Shown: one piece after another, positions 19,998-26,988 of the stretch | Position numbering within the stretch: position 1 is the stretch's first letter | How the letters are laid out: each line of letters starts with the position of its first letter | Assembly: GCA_963728765.1 (NCBI GenBank) | Contig: CAVSKX010000005.1 | Location: forward strand, 62,001-126,000 | Direction: 5' to 3' | DNA: 64,000 bases | From: AC-32 sp963728765 | GTDB taxonomy: Bacteria > Actinomycetota > Thermoleophilia > Gaiellales > Gaiellaceae | Position numbers and translations under genes: made by a program | Notes under the pieces: model-generated | The model's input: only the letters and a program-made list of their open reading frames with translations | Told to the model about the DNA's origin: nothing | Database searches by the model: none

Positions 19998-20471
19998 ATG
20001 ACTGCGATCAAGGACGCGGCCAGCGAGTTCCTGGCCCACAGACGGGTGGCCGTCACCGGCGTGTCGCGACAGGGCGACCACGGGAGCAACGTCGTCTACA
20101 AGCGCCTGCGCGATCGTGGCTACGAGGTGTTCGCCGTCAATCCCAACGCGGAGGCGGTGGAGGGCGATCGCGCGTATCACGACCTCCGCTCCATCCCCGG
20201 CGGCGTCGAGGCGGTCGTGATCGGGACGAGGCCGGAGATCGCCGAGGAGACGATGCGGGAGTGTGCCGAGCTCGGAATCGCGCACGTGTGGATGCATCGC
20301 GGGCCCGGCGCGGGGAGCGTCTCCGAGGCCGCCACGGAGTACGGCCGCGCGCACGGCGTCACGGTCATCGACGGCGGCTGCCCCTGCATGTTCGACCCGA
20401 CCGGCGACTTCGGGCACAAGGCGATGCGACGCGTCTTCACGCTCACCGGCAACGTTCCCAAGGAGGTGTGA
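19998..20471 (+). CDS. CoA-binding domain protein
   Basis: A 157-residue single-domain Rossmann protein of the CoA-binding (YccU-like) family. Seen: AVTGVSRQGDHGSNVVYKRL at the nucleotide-binding loop, EVFAVNPNAE, and the conserved end VIDGGCPCMFDP. AAAGGAGGCTCC before the ATG at 19998 is a strong ribosome site. The physiological role of this family is not known. A cupin gene follows 37 bp downstream. Confidence 0.87.
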   Translation: MTAIKDAASEFLAHRRVAVTGVSRQGDHGSNVVYKRLRDRGYEVFAVNPNAEAVEGDRAYHDLRSIPGGVEAVVIGTRPEIAEETMRECAELGIAHVWMHRGPGAGSVSEAATEYGRAHGVTVIDGGCPCMFDPTGDFGHKAMRRVFTLTGNVPKEV

Positions 20472-20508
20472 CCTGGAGGACGAATCGCCAGCGACGAGGA
20501 GGTCGACC

Positions 20509-20922
20509 ATGCAGGTGACGAGGAACGGCATCGATACGGCGCGGGGACCGGAGGAGTGGTTCACGGGGGCGGTCTACATCGACTCCGTCGCCGCACCCTC
20601 GGACGCATCGCGGCTGAGCGCGAGCAGCGTCCACTTCACCCCGGGCGCGCGGACGGCATGGCACAGGCACCCGAACGGCCAGACGATCTACGTGACCGAG
20701 GGCATCGGCCTCTGCCAGAGCCGCGGTGGCCCGGTCGACGTGATCCGGCCAGGTGACCGCGTGTTCTTCGAGCCGGGAGAGGAGCACTGGCACGGCGCGA
20801 CGCCGAGCCGCTTCATGACCCACATCGCGATGGTCGAGGTCGACGACGAGGGCAACGTGGCGGCCTGGGGCGACCACGTCACCGACGACGAGTACGGGGC
20901 AGCGCCGCAGATCGAGGGCTGA
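20509..20922 (+). CDS. Cupin-domain protein
   Basis: A 137-residue single-domain cupin. Motif 1 is GARTAWHRHPNGQTIYVTEG with two metal-binding His. Motif 2 is GDRVFFEPGEEHWHG with the third His. It resembles small cupins annotated as quercetin-dioxygenase-like or carboxymuconolactone-type partner proteins; I cannot choose a substrate. GAGGAGG lies 8 bases before the ATG at 20509. Confidence 0.88.
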   Translation: MQVTRNGIDTARGPEEWFTGAVYIDSVAAPSDASRLSASSVHFTPGARTAWHRHPNGQTIYVTEGIGLCQSRGGPVDVIRPGDRVFFEPGEEHWHGATPSRFMTHIAMVEVDDEGNVAAWGDHVTDDEYGAAPQIEG

Positions 20923-20963
20923 GCTCTGCGTCAGGTCGCGACGCCCGGCACAATCGGGCCGGC

Positions 20964-21509
20964 ATGAGTCTCACCCAGTACTACACGGCATCGAGCCTCG
21001 ACGGCTTCATCGCCGACGAGAACCACTCGCTCGAGTGGCTGTTCAAGCAGCAGCAGGACCACGAGGGCCCGCTGAACTACAAGGACTTCGTTGCGGACGT
21101 CGGCGCGATCGCGATGGGGGCGACGACCTACGAGTGGATCCTCGGCCACCAGTTCGCAGAAAAGGATCCGGCGGACTGGGAGTGGCCCTACGACGTACCG
21201 TCCTGGGTCTTCACGCACCGGCAGCTGCCGATCGTCCCGGATGCGCCAATCGTGTTCCGGAGCGGGGACGTCCCCGCCGTGCACGCCGAGATGCGCGCGG
21301 CCGCCGGCGACCGCAACCTCTGGATCGTCGGCGGCGGCGACCTCGTGGGCCAGTTCGCCGACGCGGGCCTGCTGGACGAGGTGATCGTGTACCTCGCGCC
21401 GGTGACGCTCGGCGCGGGCGCGCCGCTGCTGCCGCGCAGCCTCGACCTGAGACTCGAGGAGGCCGAGCGGAACCAGGACTTCGTCTGCGCGCGCTTCTCC
21501 GTCGCGTAG
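20964..21509 (+). CDS. Dihydrofolate reductase / RibD C-terminal-like protein
   Basis: A 181-residue protein of the RibD C-terminal (DHFR-like) family, probably an NADPH-dependent reductase. Typical pieces are TASSLDGFIAD at the N-terminus, GAIAMGATTYEWIL, NLWIVGGGDLVGQF and VTLGAGAPLLP. Its substrate is unknown; these stand-alone proteins are not usually in riboflavin synthesis. The start is ATG at 20964. Confidence 0.87.
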   Translation: MSLTQYYTASSLDGFIADENHSLEWLFKQQQDHEGPLNYKDFVADVGAIAMGATTYEWILGHQFAEKDPADWEWPYDVPSWVFTHRQLPIVPDAPIVFRSGDVPAVHAEMRAAAGDRNLWIVGGGDLVGQFADAGLLDEVIVYLAPVTLGAGAPLLPRSLDLRLEEAERNQDFVCARFSVA

Positions 21510-21544
21510 CTTCAGTGCCGTCGGCGGCTGCCGATACCTGGGAC

Positions 21545-22060
21545 ATGTCTTCGCCGCACCCGCTCCAGCGCACCGGAGGCGCGGCACGGTCCGCCGTCGC
21601 AGGAACGGCCGTCATGGCGTTCGGCTTCTTCGACGGCGTCTTTCTCGGCGCGCCGATCGCACTGCTCGCGGCTGCGTCGAGGCCGGTTTCGGTCTACTGC
21701 GGCGCGGTGATCGCCGTGATCGTGCTCGTGATCGCGTGTTGCCGGTGGGTGGACCGGCGCTGGGACGACTGGTTCTCGGGCAAGGGCAGGCGGATCGAGA
21801 CGAGGCTCGAGGGGATGCGCGCGAACCGGCTGATGCGGCATCCTGTGGCGTGGATCCAGCGCGGCTCGGACCGCTGGTATGCACTCGCCGCGGCTGTCGC
21901 CAACCCGATCCTCGTCGCCGGGGTGGCGCGCTTCCTCGGCGGCAAGCAGATCGGCCAGCGCAGGATCGTGCTCGGAGCGGTCGCCTACGCGATCCCGTAC
22001 GTGGCGATGTGGACGCTCGTCGGCCTCGTCGTCAGCGGGTCGCTCCGCGCCGCACTCTGA
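21545..22060 (+). CDS. Small integral membrane protein, unknown
   Basis: A 171-residue protein with hydrophobic segments at about residues 17-45, 47-62, 105-125 and 143-168, and a basic cytoplasmic loop (RRWDDWFSGKGRRIETRLEGMRANRLMRHP). ATG at 21545. No family recognised. It converges on the arylsulfotransferase remnant. Confidence 0.7.
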   Translation: MSSPHPLQRTGGAARSAVAGTAVMAFGFFDGVFLGAPIALLAAASRPVSVYCGAVIAVIVLVIACCRWVDRRWDDWFSGKGRRIETRLEGMRANRLMRHPVAWIQRGSDRWYALAAAVANPILVAGVARFLGGKQIGQRRIVLGAVAYAIPYVAMWTLVGLVVSGSLRAAL

Positions 22061-22079
22061 CGAGCGGTGCCGACCAGGC

Positions 22080-22772
22080 TCAGGACAGCTTGAGCGCGGC
22101 GGAAACGCCCGAGCGGGCGATCCGCATCGTCGAGCGCGACGGCGACGGCGTACCCCTTCGTCGCAAAGGGTGTGAGCAGAGTCTCGAAGCCGGTCTCCGG
22201 ACCCGCCGCCTCCGGTCTGAGCGACGACGGGCTCGCGCCGGTGAGCAGCCGCGCGTCGTGTTGCCATGCGAAAAAGGTGCCCTTGCCCATGCGGAAATCG
22301 CTCTTCTTGCCGCCGAGCCGCCAGATGACCCGGCCGGTGTCCCGGTCGATCTTGTACGCGGCCCAGGTGTTGCGCGCGCACACGAGCAGGTTGCCGTCAG
22401 CGGTGAGCCCGATCGAGTTGGCGTGGAAGTAGTCGAAGCGCGGCCCGATCCGCTGGTGCGACTCCGCCAGGGCGACGTGATCGAGGCTGCGCCAGTCGAA
22501 CAGCACTCGAGCGCTCGGCCCGGTGCGGTGCCCCGCGCCGGACGCACGACGTCGACCGCGATCGGGTGCATGTCCGGTCGCGACAGGAAGCGCTGCACAC
22601 CGCGCACGCTCGCGGCCGACGCCGGGGCGGCTCCTGAGAGACCATCCGCCAGCCCGCCTGCGTCGCCGAGCAGCACCGCACCCGCAGCGGCGCCCGCCGC
22701 TCGGCGCAAGAACTCGTCGCGAGTCCAGGCGCTCCCGCCCGGAGGCCTGCCCCGAGGCTGCGCCCGACCCAC
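22080..22772 (-). pseudogene. Arylsulfotransferase (ASST-like) remnant with two internal deletions
   Basis: From GTG at 22772 the frame gives a Tat-like leader (TRDEFLRRAAGAAAGAVLL) and SRPDMHPIAVDVVRPARGT. The frame then changes and reads DHVALAESHQRIGPRFDYFH, NLLVCARNTWAAYKIDRDTG and MGKGTFFAWQHDA. From there it joins a C-terminal segment (TGASPSSLRPEAAG, TGFETLLTPFATKGYAVAV). A last frame change gives VSAALKLS at 22080. The family is about 400-450 residues, so two blocks are lost. TACAAT at 22779-22784 is the old leaderless promoter. Confidence 0.78.
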
Positions 22773-22826
22773 GAGCCGATTGTACGAAGTGGGACTCGCC
22801 GCCCTCCAAGATGAGTCACTCGGCCC

Positions 22827-23069
22827 ATGGCGCTCGGCATCACCGCCCGGCATCCTCGTCTCGTGGGGTTCAGCGGCCGCCTCCTCGTCAGCGTCTGCCT
22901 CGTTGTGGCCGTCGTCGCCGCCGTCTTGACGTTACGGGCGGCCCAGGCGACCGGCGCAAACCGCGATCAAGCGCCCTGCACGTGGGGAGCGTCATCCGTG
23001 AGCGCCGAAGAGGTCGACGGAAAGGTCGTCGTCTCGCCTGTCGCGACCTCCGGCTGCATTCCTAAGTAG
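22827..23069 (+). CDS. Small exported or membrane-anchored hypothetical protein
   Basis: An 80-residue frame from ATG at 22827: a short basic start, a hydrophobic helix (LLVSVCLVVAVVAAVLTL, about residues 19-36), then a small domain with two Cys (QAPCTWGA, TSGCIPK) that could form a disulfide outside the cell. Not recognised. Confidence 0.6.
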   Translation: MALGITARHPRLVGFSGRLLVSVCLVVAVVAAVLTLRAAQATGANRDQAPCTWGASSVSAEEVDGKVVVSPVATSGCIPK

Positions 23070-23076
23070 CGACGCT

Positions 23077-23769
23077 CTACTTGGTCTTCGCCTCGACCTC
23101 GGCCAGCGCCCGTCGCGCAGCCGCCTCACTGCGGTAGCCGATGCCCCAGCGGGCCTCGACGCGGCGGTCGACGCGGATGAGTGCGCGGATGGCTTCAGCG
23201 CCGTGCCACCAGCCGAACCTCGCGCCGGTGACGATCCAGGCGTGTTGGTAGAGCCAGTGATGCAGGTTGGCGGCGGTAAGGCTGCGGCTCGGTGTCAACC
23301 AGGCTTCGAGCCGCCGGGCGCGGGCAGGAAGCGTGATCTCGTCGAGCGGCTCCATCCGCGCACCCGGCACGCGGAAAGCAGGCGGCCTGCGAGGCGGGCG
23401 CAGGGGGCTTCGGGGAGCCGAGCCGGTCACGTCCCGGCGGGAGCGAGTCGGACTCCGACCGCCGCCCGTGGCGGTCGTCGGCGGCGTCTCGCTCTGCGCC
23501 CGTGTGTTGGGCTGCTCCGACTCTCGGACGCTCGAGTTGTTGCCGTCGTACCCGGCCCAGATCGCGCCCGCCCCTCCCAGCACGGCCGCGACCACGATTG
23601 CGGCAACGATCGCAGTGGTCTTGCCGCGCCAGCGACGCTTGGCCTCGACCGGCTCTGTTTGATCGGCGCGAGCGGTCGGCAAACCGCGCGGCTCGACAAG
23701 TTGTGTGCGCGCTCTTTCCGCCAGCTCCGGATCGACGAGCGCGAGTTCTGGGCTGAGCGGCTCGACCAC
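23077..23769 (-). CDS. Hypothetical membrane-anchored protein
   Basis: A 230-residue protein from GTG at 23769. Residues 1-50 are polar; one membrane helix (TTAIVAAIVVAAVLGGAGAIWAGY, about 51-74, written here only as its span) follows; then a low-complexity Ser/Thr/Arg/Pro linker to about 130; and a C-terminal domain with Trp-rich HHWLYQHAWIVTGARFGWWH and AEAIRALIR. The C-domain probably lies outside the membrane. Family unknown. Confidence 0.6.
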   Translation of the reverse strand: MVEPLSPELALVDPELAERARTQLVEPRGLPTARADQTEPVEAKRRWRGKTTAIVAAIVVAAVLGGAGAIWAGYDGNNSSVRESEQPNTRAQSETPPTTATGGGRSPTRSRRDVTGSAPRSPLRPPRRPPAFRVPGARMEPLDEITLPARARRLEAWLTPSRSLTAANLHHWLYQHAWIVTGARFGWWHGAEAIRALIRVDRRVEARWGIGYRSEAAARRALAEVEAKTK

Positions 23770-23883
23770 GGCAGCGTACCTGTCGCCTGAAACGGAGCAG
23801 CCGCCCGAGTCGAACCGACCGAGCGGCGTCCTGACTGAGGGAAGAAGACGAGGCGGGGCAGTTCTGCCCCGCCTCTGTCGTCG

Positions 23884-24387
23884 TTAGCCCCGCGCCTGCT
23901 GGTTGATGCCCGTCTTGAACATGCCGCCGGTCGCGATCTTCGTCAGCAGTTTGTCGGCGTTGCTCTCCTCGTCGAGCGTCTGATCGAGAAGGTCCTGCGC
24001 GCCGTCGAGGTTGAGCTCGTCCGCGAGTGTGCGGGCGGTGCCATAGGCGGCGATCTCGTAGTGCTCGACGCGTTGCGCGGCGCCGATGAGCGCGGCGTCC
24101 TTGACGTCTGGGTCGCTGCCCGCGGTGAGGATCTCCTGTCCCTCCTCGATGAGGCCTTTCATCCCCTTGCATTCGTCCGACATCGTGCTTCCAATCTGGC
24201 CTCGGATGTCTTCGAGGCGGCGGACGTGCTCGCGCGTTTCTTCGAGATGGTGTTCGAACGCCTCCCGCAGCTCGTCGTTCGTGGCCGCCTGGGCCATCTT
24301 CGGGAGCGCGGCGACGAGTTGGTTCTCGGCGCTAAACAGATCCGAGATCTCGTGTTCGAACAGGTCCTGCACTGTCTGCAACTGCAT
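23884..24387 (-). CDS. Ferritin-like DUF892 (YciE/YciF) protein
   Basis: A 167-residue four-helix protein of the YciF/DUF892 family, linked to stress responses. It has TVQDLFEHEISDLFSAENQL at the N-terminus, with carboxylates that could bind a di-metal centre, then HHLEETREHVRRLE, and RVEHYEIAAYGTARTLA. The ATG at 24387 is preceded by AGGAGGTGTCCT, a near-perfect ribosome site. A 46-residue hydrophobic protein is encoded 28 bp upstream on the same strand and is probably co-transcribed. Confidence 0.9.
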   Translation of the reverse strand: MQLQTVQDLFEHEISDLFSAENQLVAALPKMAQAATNDELREAFEHHLEETREHVRRLEDIRGQIGSTMSDECKGMKGLIEEGQEILTAGSDPDVKDAALIGAAQRVEHYEIAAYGTARTLADELNLDGAQDLLDQTLDEESNADKLLTKIATGGMFKTGINQQARG

Positions 24388-24415
24388 TAGGACACCTCCT
24401 TGTCGAGCGCACGCT

Positions 24416-24556
24416 TCAGGCGCGCGCACCTCGCATGAAGAACGCGATGAGCCAGATCAGGGCGGCGACGACCGCAAGGATGAAGAGCCACTTGACGACG
24501 AAGCCGAGCCCTACGAACAGGGCGACGATGAGAGCGAGAATGATCAACAGCGCCAC
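24416..24556 (-). CDS. Very small hydrophobic membrane protein
   Basis: A 46-residue frame from GTG at 24556, preceded by AAGGGGG. Almost all of it is hydrophobic: two short helices (ALLIILALIVALFVGLG and WLFILAVVAALIWLIAF) flank a VVK turn, and it ends FMRGARA. It resembles the short hydrophobic proteins often found near stress genes in actinobacteria. It precedes the DUF892 gene, so a shared stress role is likely but inferred. Confidence 0.6.
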   Translation of the reverse strand: MALLIILALIVALFVGLGFVVKWLFILAVVAALIWLIAFFMRGARA

Positions 24557-24700
24557 GGTTAACCCCCTTGTGAGGGCGTAGCTCTCCCCGAGTCAAGGGC
24601 GCCCTAAACGCGCGGACCGGCGTGGTTTCGCCACCGCCCCCAAGGCCGTACCGCTCACTCGGCACGTCCACCCCGCAAACCGCAAAGCAGGAGAAGCCTG

Positions 24701-24832
24701 ATGACTGAACCCGCCAAGATCGTCGGCGAACCGATCGACGAAGTCGATGACGACCCGTATGAAGTGCCCGTGGCAAGCGAGAGCGCGATTACTGCGATGG
24801 CCCGCCTCGACGGCCGGGCGCGACTGGCGTAG
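24701..24832 (+). CDS. Possible small acidic protein
   Basis: A 43-residue frame with ATG at 24701 and GCAGGAGA 8 bases upstream. It starts MTEPAKIVGEPIDEVDDDPY and ends MARLDGRARLA. The ribosome site and a start distinct from any longer frame support it, but it is short and no homology is recognised. Confidence 0.4.
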   Translation: MTEPAKIVGEPIDEVDDDPYEVPVASESAITAMARLDGRARLA

Positions 24833-24902
24833 GTTCACCGCAGGGCCGGGTCGCGCTGCAGCGCCCGAGCGTTCGGCTCGCCGCCCGCTGTTCGCTCTCG
24901 TG

Positions 24903-25724
24903 CTACGAACGGGTGCCAGGTTGTGCCGCGCGAAGCGGCGGGAAGTCGGCGAGCAGGTCGGCCGCCTCCACCTGGTAAAGATCCTCCGGCTCCCGCAGGC
25001 CCTGAAACCGCCAGGTGCCAAGGCTCCTGAGACTGACCCCGTCCGCGAGGGACGCGAGCACCGCTGAGCGCACGGCGGACGAGACGACGATCTGACCGCC
25101 ATGTGCCGCGTAGCAGATACGCGCCGCCGTGTGCACCGAGAGGCCGACGTAGCCGGTGTCGGTGAGGGTTGGACGGCCGTGGTGAACGCCGATTCGCACG
25201 CGCACGTCGACCCCGCCGGGCCAGGCACCCGCGCGCATCGCCCGCTGGATCGCCAACGCGGCCTCGAGCGCCGCCGGGGCCCGTTCGAAGACGGCGAAGA
25301 GCTCGTCCGCGCGGGCGTCCACCTCGCGACCGCCGGCATCCCGCACCGCGGCGCGCATCAGACGGCGGATATCGGCGAGCAGAGGTGCGTAGCGGTCGTC
25401 GAGGCGCCCGAGCAGCTCGGTGGAGCCCTCGATATCGGTCAACAGGAAGGTGACCGCGCCTTTCGGCAGCTTCCGCTGCGGTTGCAGCTGCGCGCTGACG
25501 AAGCCGATGGGCACGATCCCGTGCTTCTTGCTCGCCCTCAGCAGTCGCATGCGCGCCTTGTCCCGCGCGCCCTCGTCTTCGAAGGCAACCTGGCTGAACC
25601 GCGCGAGAGCATTCCGGACGTGCGCCGCGTCGTGGATCGGCAGACGCCGTTTACCACGCGAGTCGATGTATGCGAACGCGCTATCGGGAAGCTCTGCTCG
25701 CTCCTTCGCACCAAGCGCTGGCAT
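24903..25724 (-). CDS. Class III adenylate/guanylate cyclase with an N-terminal DUF6582-like region
   Basis: A 273-residue protein from ATG at 25724. Residues 1-75 (SAFAYIDSRGKRRLPIHDAA and the region after it) match a small domain seen in actinobacterial proteins. The cyclase domain begins at TFLLTDIEGSTELLGRLDD, whose Asp binds metal; the second metal Asp is in ARADELFAVF; HHGRPTLTDTGYVGLSVHTAARIC is the conserved end. ARADE instead of the usual xxGDG may lower activity. A start at 25787 is possible but less family-like. Confidence 0.8.
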   Translation of the reverse strand: MPALGAKERAELPDSAFAYIDSRGKRRLPIHDAAHVRNALARFSQVAFEDEGARDKARMRLLRASKKHGIVPIGFVSAQLQPQRKLPKGAVTFLLTDIEGSTELLGRLDDRYAPLLADIRRLMRAAVRDAGGREVDARADELFAVFERAPAALEAALAIQRAMRAGAWPGGVDVRVRIGVHHGRPTLTDTGYVGLSVHTAARICYAAHGGQIVVSSAVRSAVLASLADGVSLRSLGTWRFQGLREPEDLYQVEAADLLADFPPLRAAQPGTRS

Positions 25725-26068
25725 GCCCAGATGATCGCAAGAACCGGCGCGGCCGATTTCCGCTGCTGCGGAAAGAGGGGTCGCCACGAAGAGTGCTGGC
25801 CCTGCAAGTCGAACTCTGTTTGCCTAAGCTCGTGTCATCTCCCGCGCCCGGAGGGCTCGATCGACGGACTTCGGGCTTTCAGCCGGAATCCTGGCCGCAG
25901 GGCCAGTCCAACGAGTCTACTCCTCTGCCCCGCCTCCCGCCTCCCGCGCTTCGCCCAGCGTTCCGCCAAAGTGCGCGCCAGTTGCGCGCCAGTGAGCGCC
26001 AGCTTCCAGCGGTCTTGAGCGGTTTCGAGCAGTGTGGCGAGGGGACGGCCGAGAGCGGGCCGTAAACG
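25725..26068. other. Intergenic region without a gene I can support
   Basis: 344 bases between the cyclase start and the terminator beside tRNA-Sec. It holds short repeats (gcgcgccagt twice and gagcgccag near 25974-26003). No frame shows a coherent protein. Confidence 0.5.
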
Positions 26069-26097
26069 CCAAAACCCGCCTGGCGGGCGGGTTTTGG
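26069..26097 (-). terminator. Intrinsic terminator of the tRNA-Sec gene
   Basis: ccaaaacccgcc at 26069-26080 pairs perfectly with ggcgggttttgg at 26086-26097. The stem sits 5 bases beyond the 3' end of tRNA-Sec, and the TTTTGG arm serves as a T-rich end on the minus strand. Confidence 0.8.
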
Positions 26098-26102
26098 CTT
26101 AA

Positions 26103-26195
26103 CGGAGCGGCGCCGGAGTCGAACCGACCGAGCCGTGGGCTGCACGACCGCACTGGTTTTGAAGACCAGCTGGGCCACCGGGCCCATGCCGCTCC
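26103..26195 (-). tRNA. selC: tRNA-Sec (anticodon TCA)
   Basis: Selenocysteine tRNA of 93 bases. The 8-bp acceptor stem GGAGCGGC/GCCGCTCC, the anticodon loop CTTCAAA with TCA at its centre, the long variable arm and the GGTTCGACTCC T-arm are all visible. The discriminator is G and CCA is not encoded. TAGATT lies 7 bases upstream, so transcription may start at or near the mature 5' end. SelA and SelB, its partners, are encoded nearby. Confidence 0.95.
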
Positions 26196-26419
26196 GCCCG
26201 CGAATCTAGCGGTGCAGGGCCCCGCGGGTCTTGAAGGAGGGGGCTCACGGGGGAACCATGGGTTCCCCCGTGCTCATGCAGCTGGGCCACCGGGCCCATG
26301 CCGCTCCGCCCGCGAATCTAGCGTGCAGGGCTCCGCGGGTCTTTAAGGAGGGGGCTCACGGGGGAACCATGGGTTCCCCCGTGCTCATGCAGCTGGGCCA
26401 CCGGGCCCATGCCGCTCCG
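26167..26419 (-). repeat. Tandem repeat of the tRNA-Sec promoter and 5' half
   Basis: Two units of 112 and 111 bp plus a 30-base partial third (units begin 26167, 26279 and 26390). Each unit holds the tRNA-Sec 5' acceptor strand and D-arm, the TAGATT -10 element (26203-26208, 26315-26320), and a perfect 12-bp palindrome, cacgggggaacc/ggttcccccgtg (26246-26272, 26357-26383). Only the leftmost copy continues into a full tRNA. Confidence 0.9.
26203..26208 (-). promoter_or_regulatory. -10 element of tRNA-Sec
   Basis: TAGATT on the minus strand, 7 bases before the tRNA 5' end. It recurs in the repeat unit at 26315-26320. Confidence 0.6.
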
Positions 26420-26442
26420 GTGCGAGCTTAGACTCGCCCGGC

Positions 26443-26988
26443 GTGCACGGCGTCATCTTCCAGAGCTTTCGCGACTACCTCGTCGCCGATCACGGGCGGG
26501 CAGTTGCGCAGGCCGTCTTCGAGGGCGAGCGCGAGTACCTGCTCAGCGAGGCCTACCCGGACGCGGCCCTGATCCGCCTGATCGGAACGGCCGCCACCGA
26601 GGTGGGGTGCGACGTCGACGAGATCGTGTACGGGCTGGGCGTTTACACCGCCGAGACGACCTTCTCGCGCCTATACCCGGCGTTCTTCGACCAGACGCCG
26701 ACGCCGAGGGCGTTCCTGCTGACCGTCGAAGAGCACATTCACGAGCTGATCCGCGCCACGATCCCGCGAGCCGGGCCACCGAGGCTCGCGATCGCGCCGC
26801 TGGGCGAGGACGGGGTGAGGATCCGGTACTCCTCGCCGCGGCGGCTCTGTGTGCTGCTGCGCGGGCTTACCGAGGGGACGGCACGCCACTACGGGCAGCG
26901 CGCCCGGCTCGACGAGCCCGAGTGCATGCTCCGGGGCGACGTGGCCTGCAGCTTCGACGTGACCTTCAGCGCGGCCGCGACGCCCTGA
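26443..26988 (+). CDS. Stand-alone H-NOX (heme NO/O2-binding) protein
   Basis: A 181-residue H-NOX sensor domain with no fused output domain. It starts MHGVIFQSFRDYLVADHG as in the family. The proximal heme ligand is the His of EEHIHELI (His100) and the YxSxR heme-propionate motif is YSSPR (Tyr129, Ser131, Arg133). It should bind ferrous heme and NO. TAGACT at 26429-26434 lies 8 bases before the GTG, so the message is probably leaderless. It overlaps the end of selB by 23 bp. No cyclase or kinase partner is adjacent. Confidence 0.9.
   Translation: MHGVIFQSFRDYLVADHGRAVAQAVFEGEREYLLSEAYPDAALIRLIGTAATEVGCDVDEIVYGLGVYTAETTFSRLYPAFFDQTPTPRAFLLTVEEHIHELIRATIPRAGPPRLAIAPLGEDGVRIRYSSPRRLCVLLRGLTEGTARHYGQRARLDEPECMLRGDVACSFDVTFSAAATP

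Noticed and set aside
26103..26419. The tRNA-Sec repeats as attachment-site scars of an integrated element
   Set aside because: Integrases normally copy the 3' part of a tRNA, but here the 5' half and promoter are repeated, and no integrase is nearby. Kept as a repeat finding, not as att sites.
26231..26431. A 66-residue plus-strand frame with two copies of a GAHGGTMGSPVLMQLGHRAHAA-type repeat
   Set aside because: It is the tRNA-Sec repeat array read as protein. No ribosome site, and the repeats are explained by the RNA gene.
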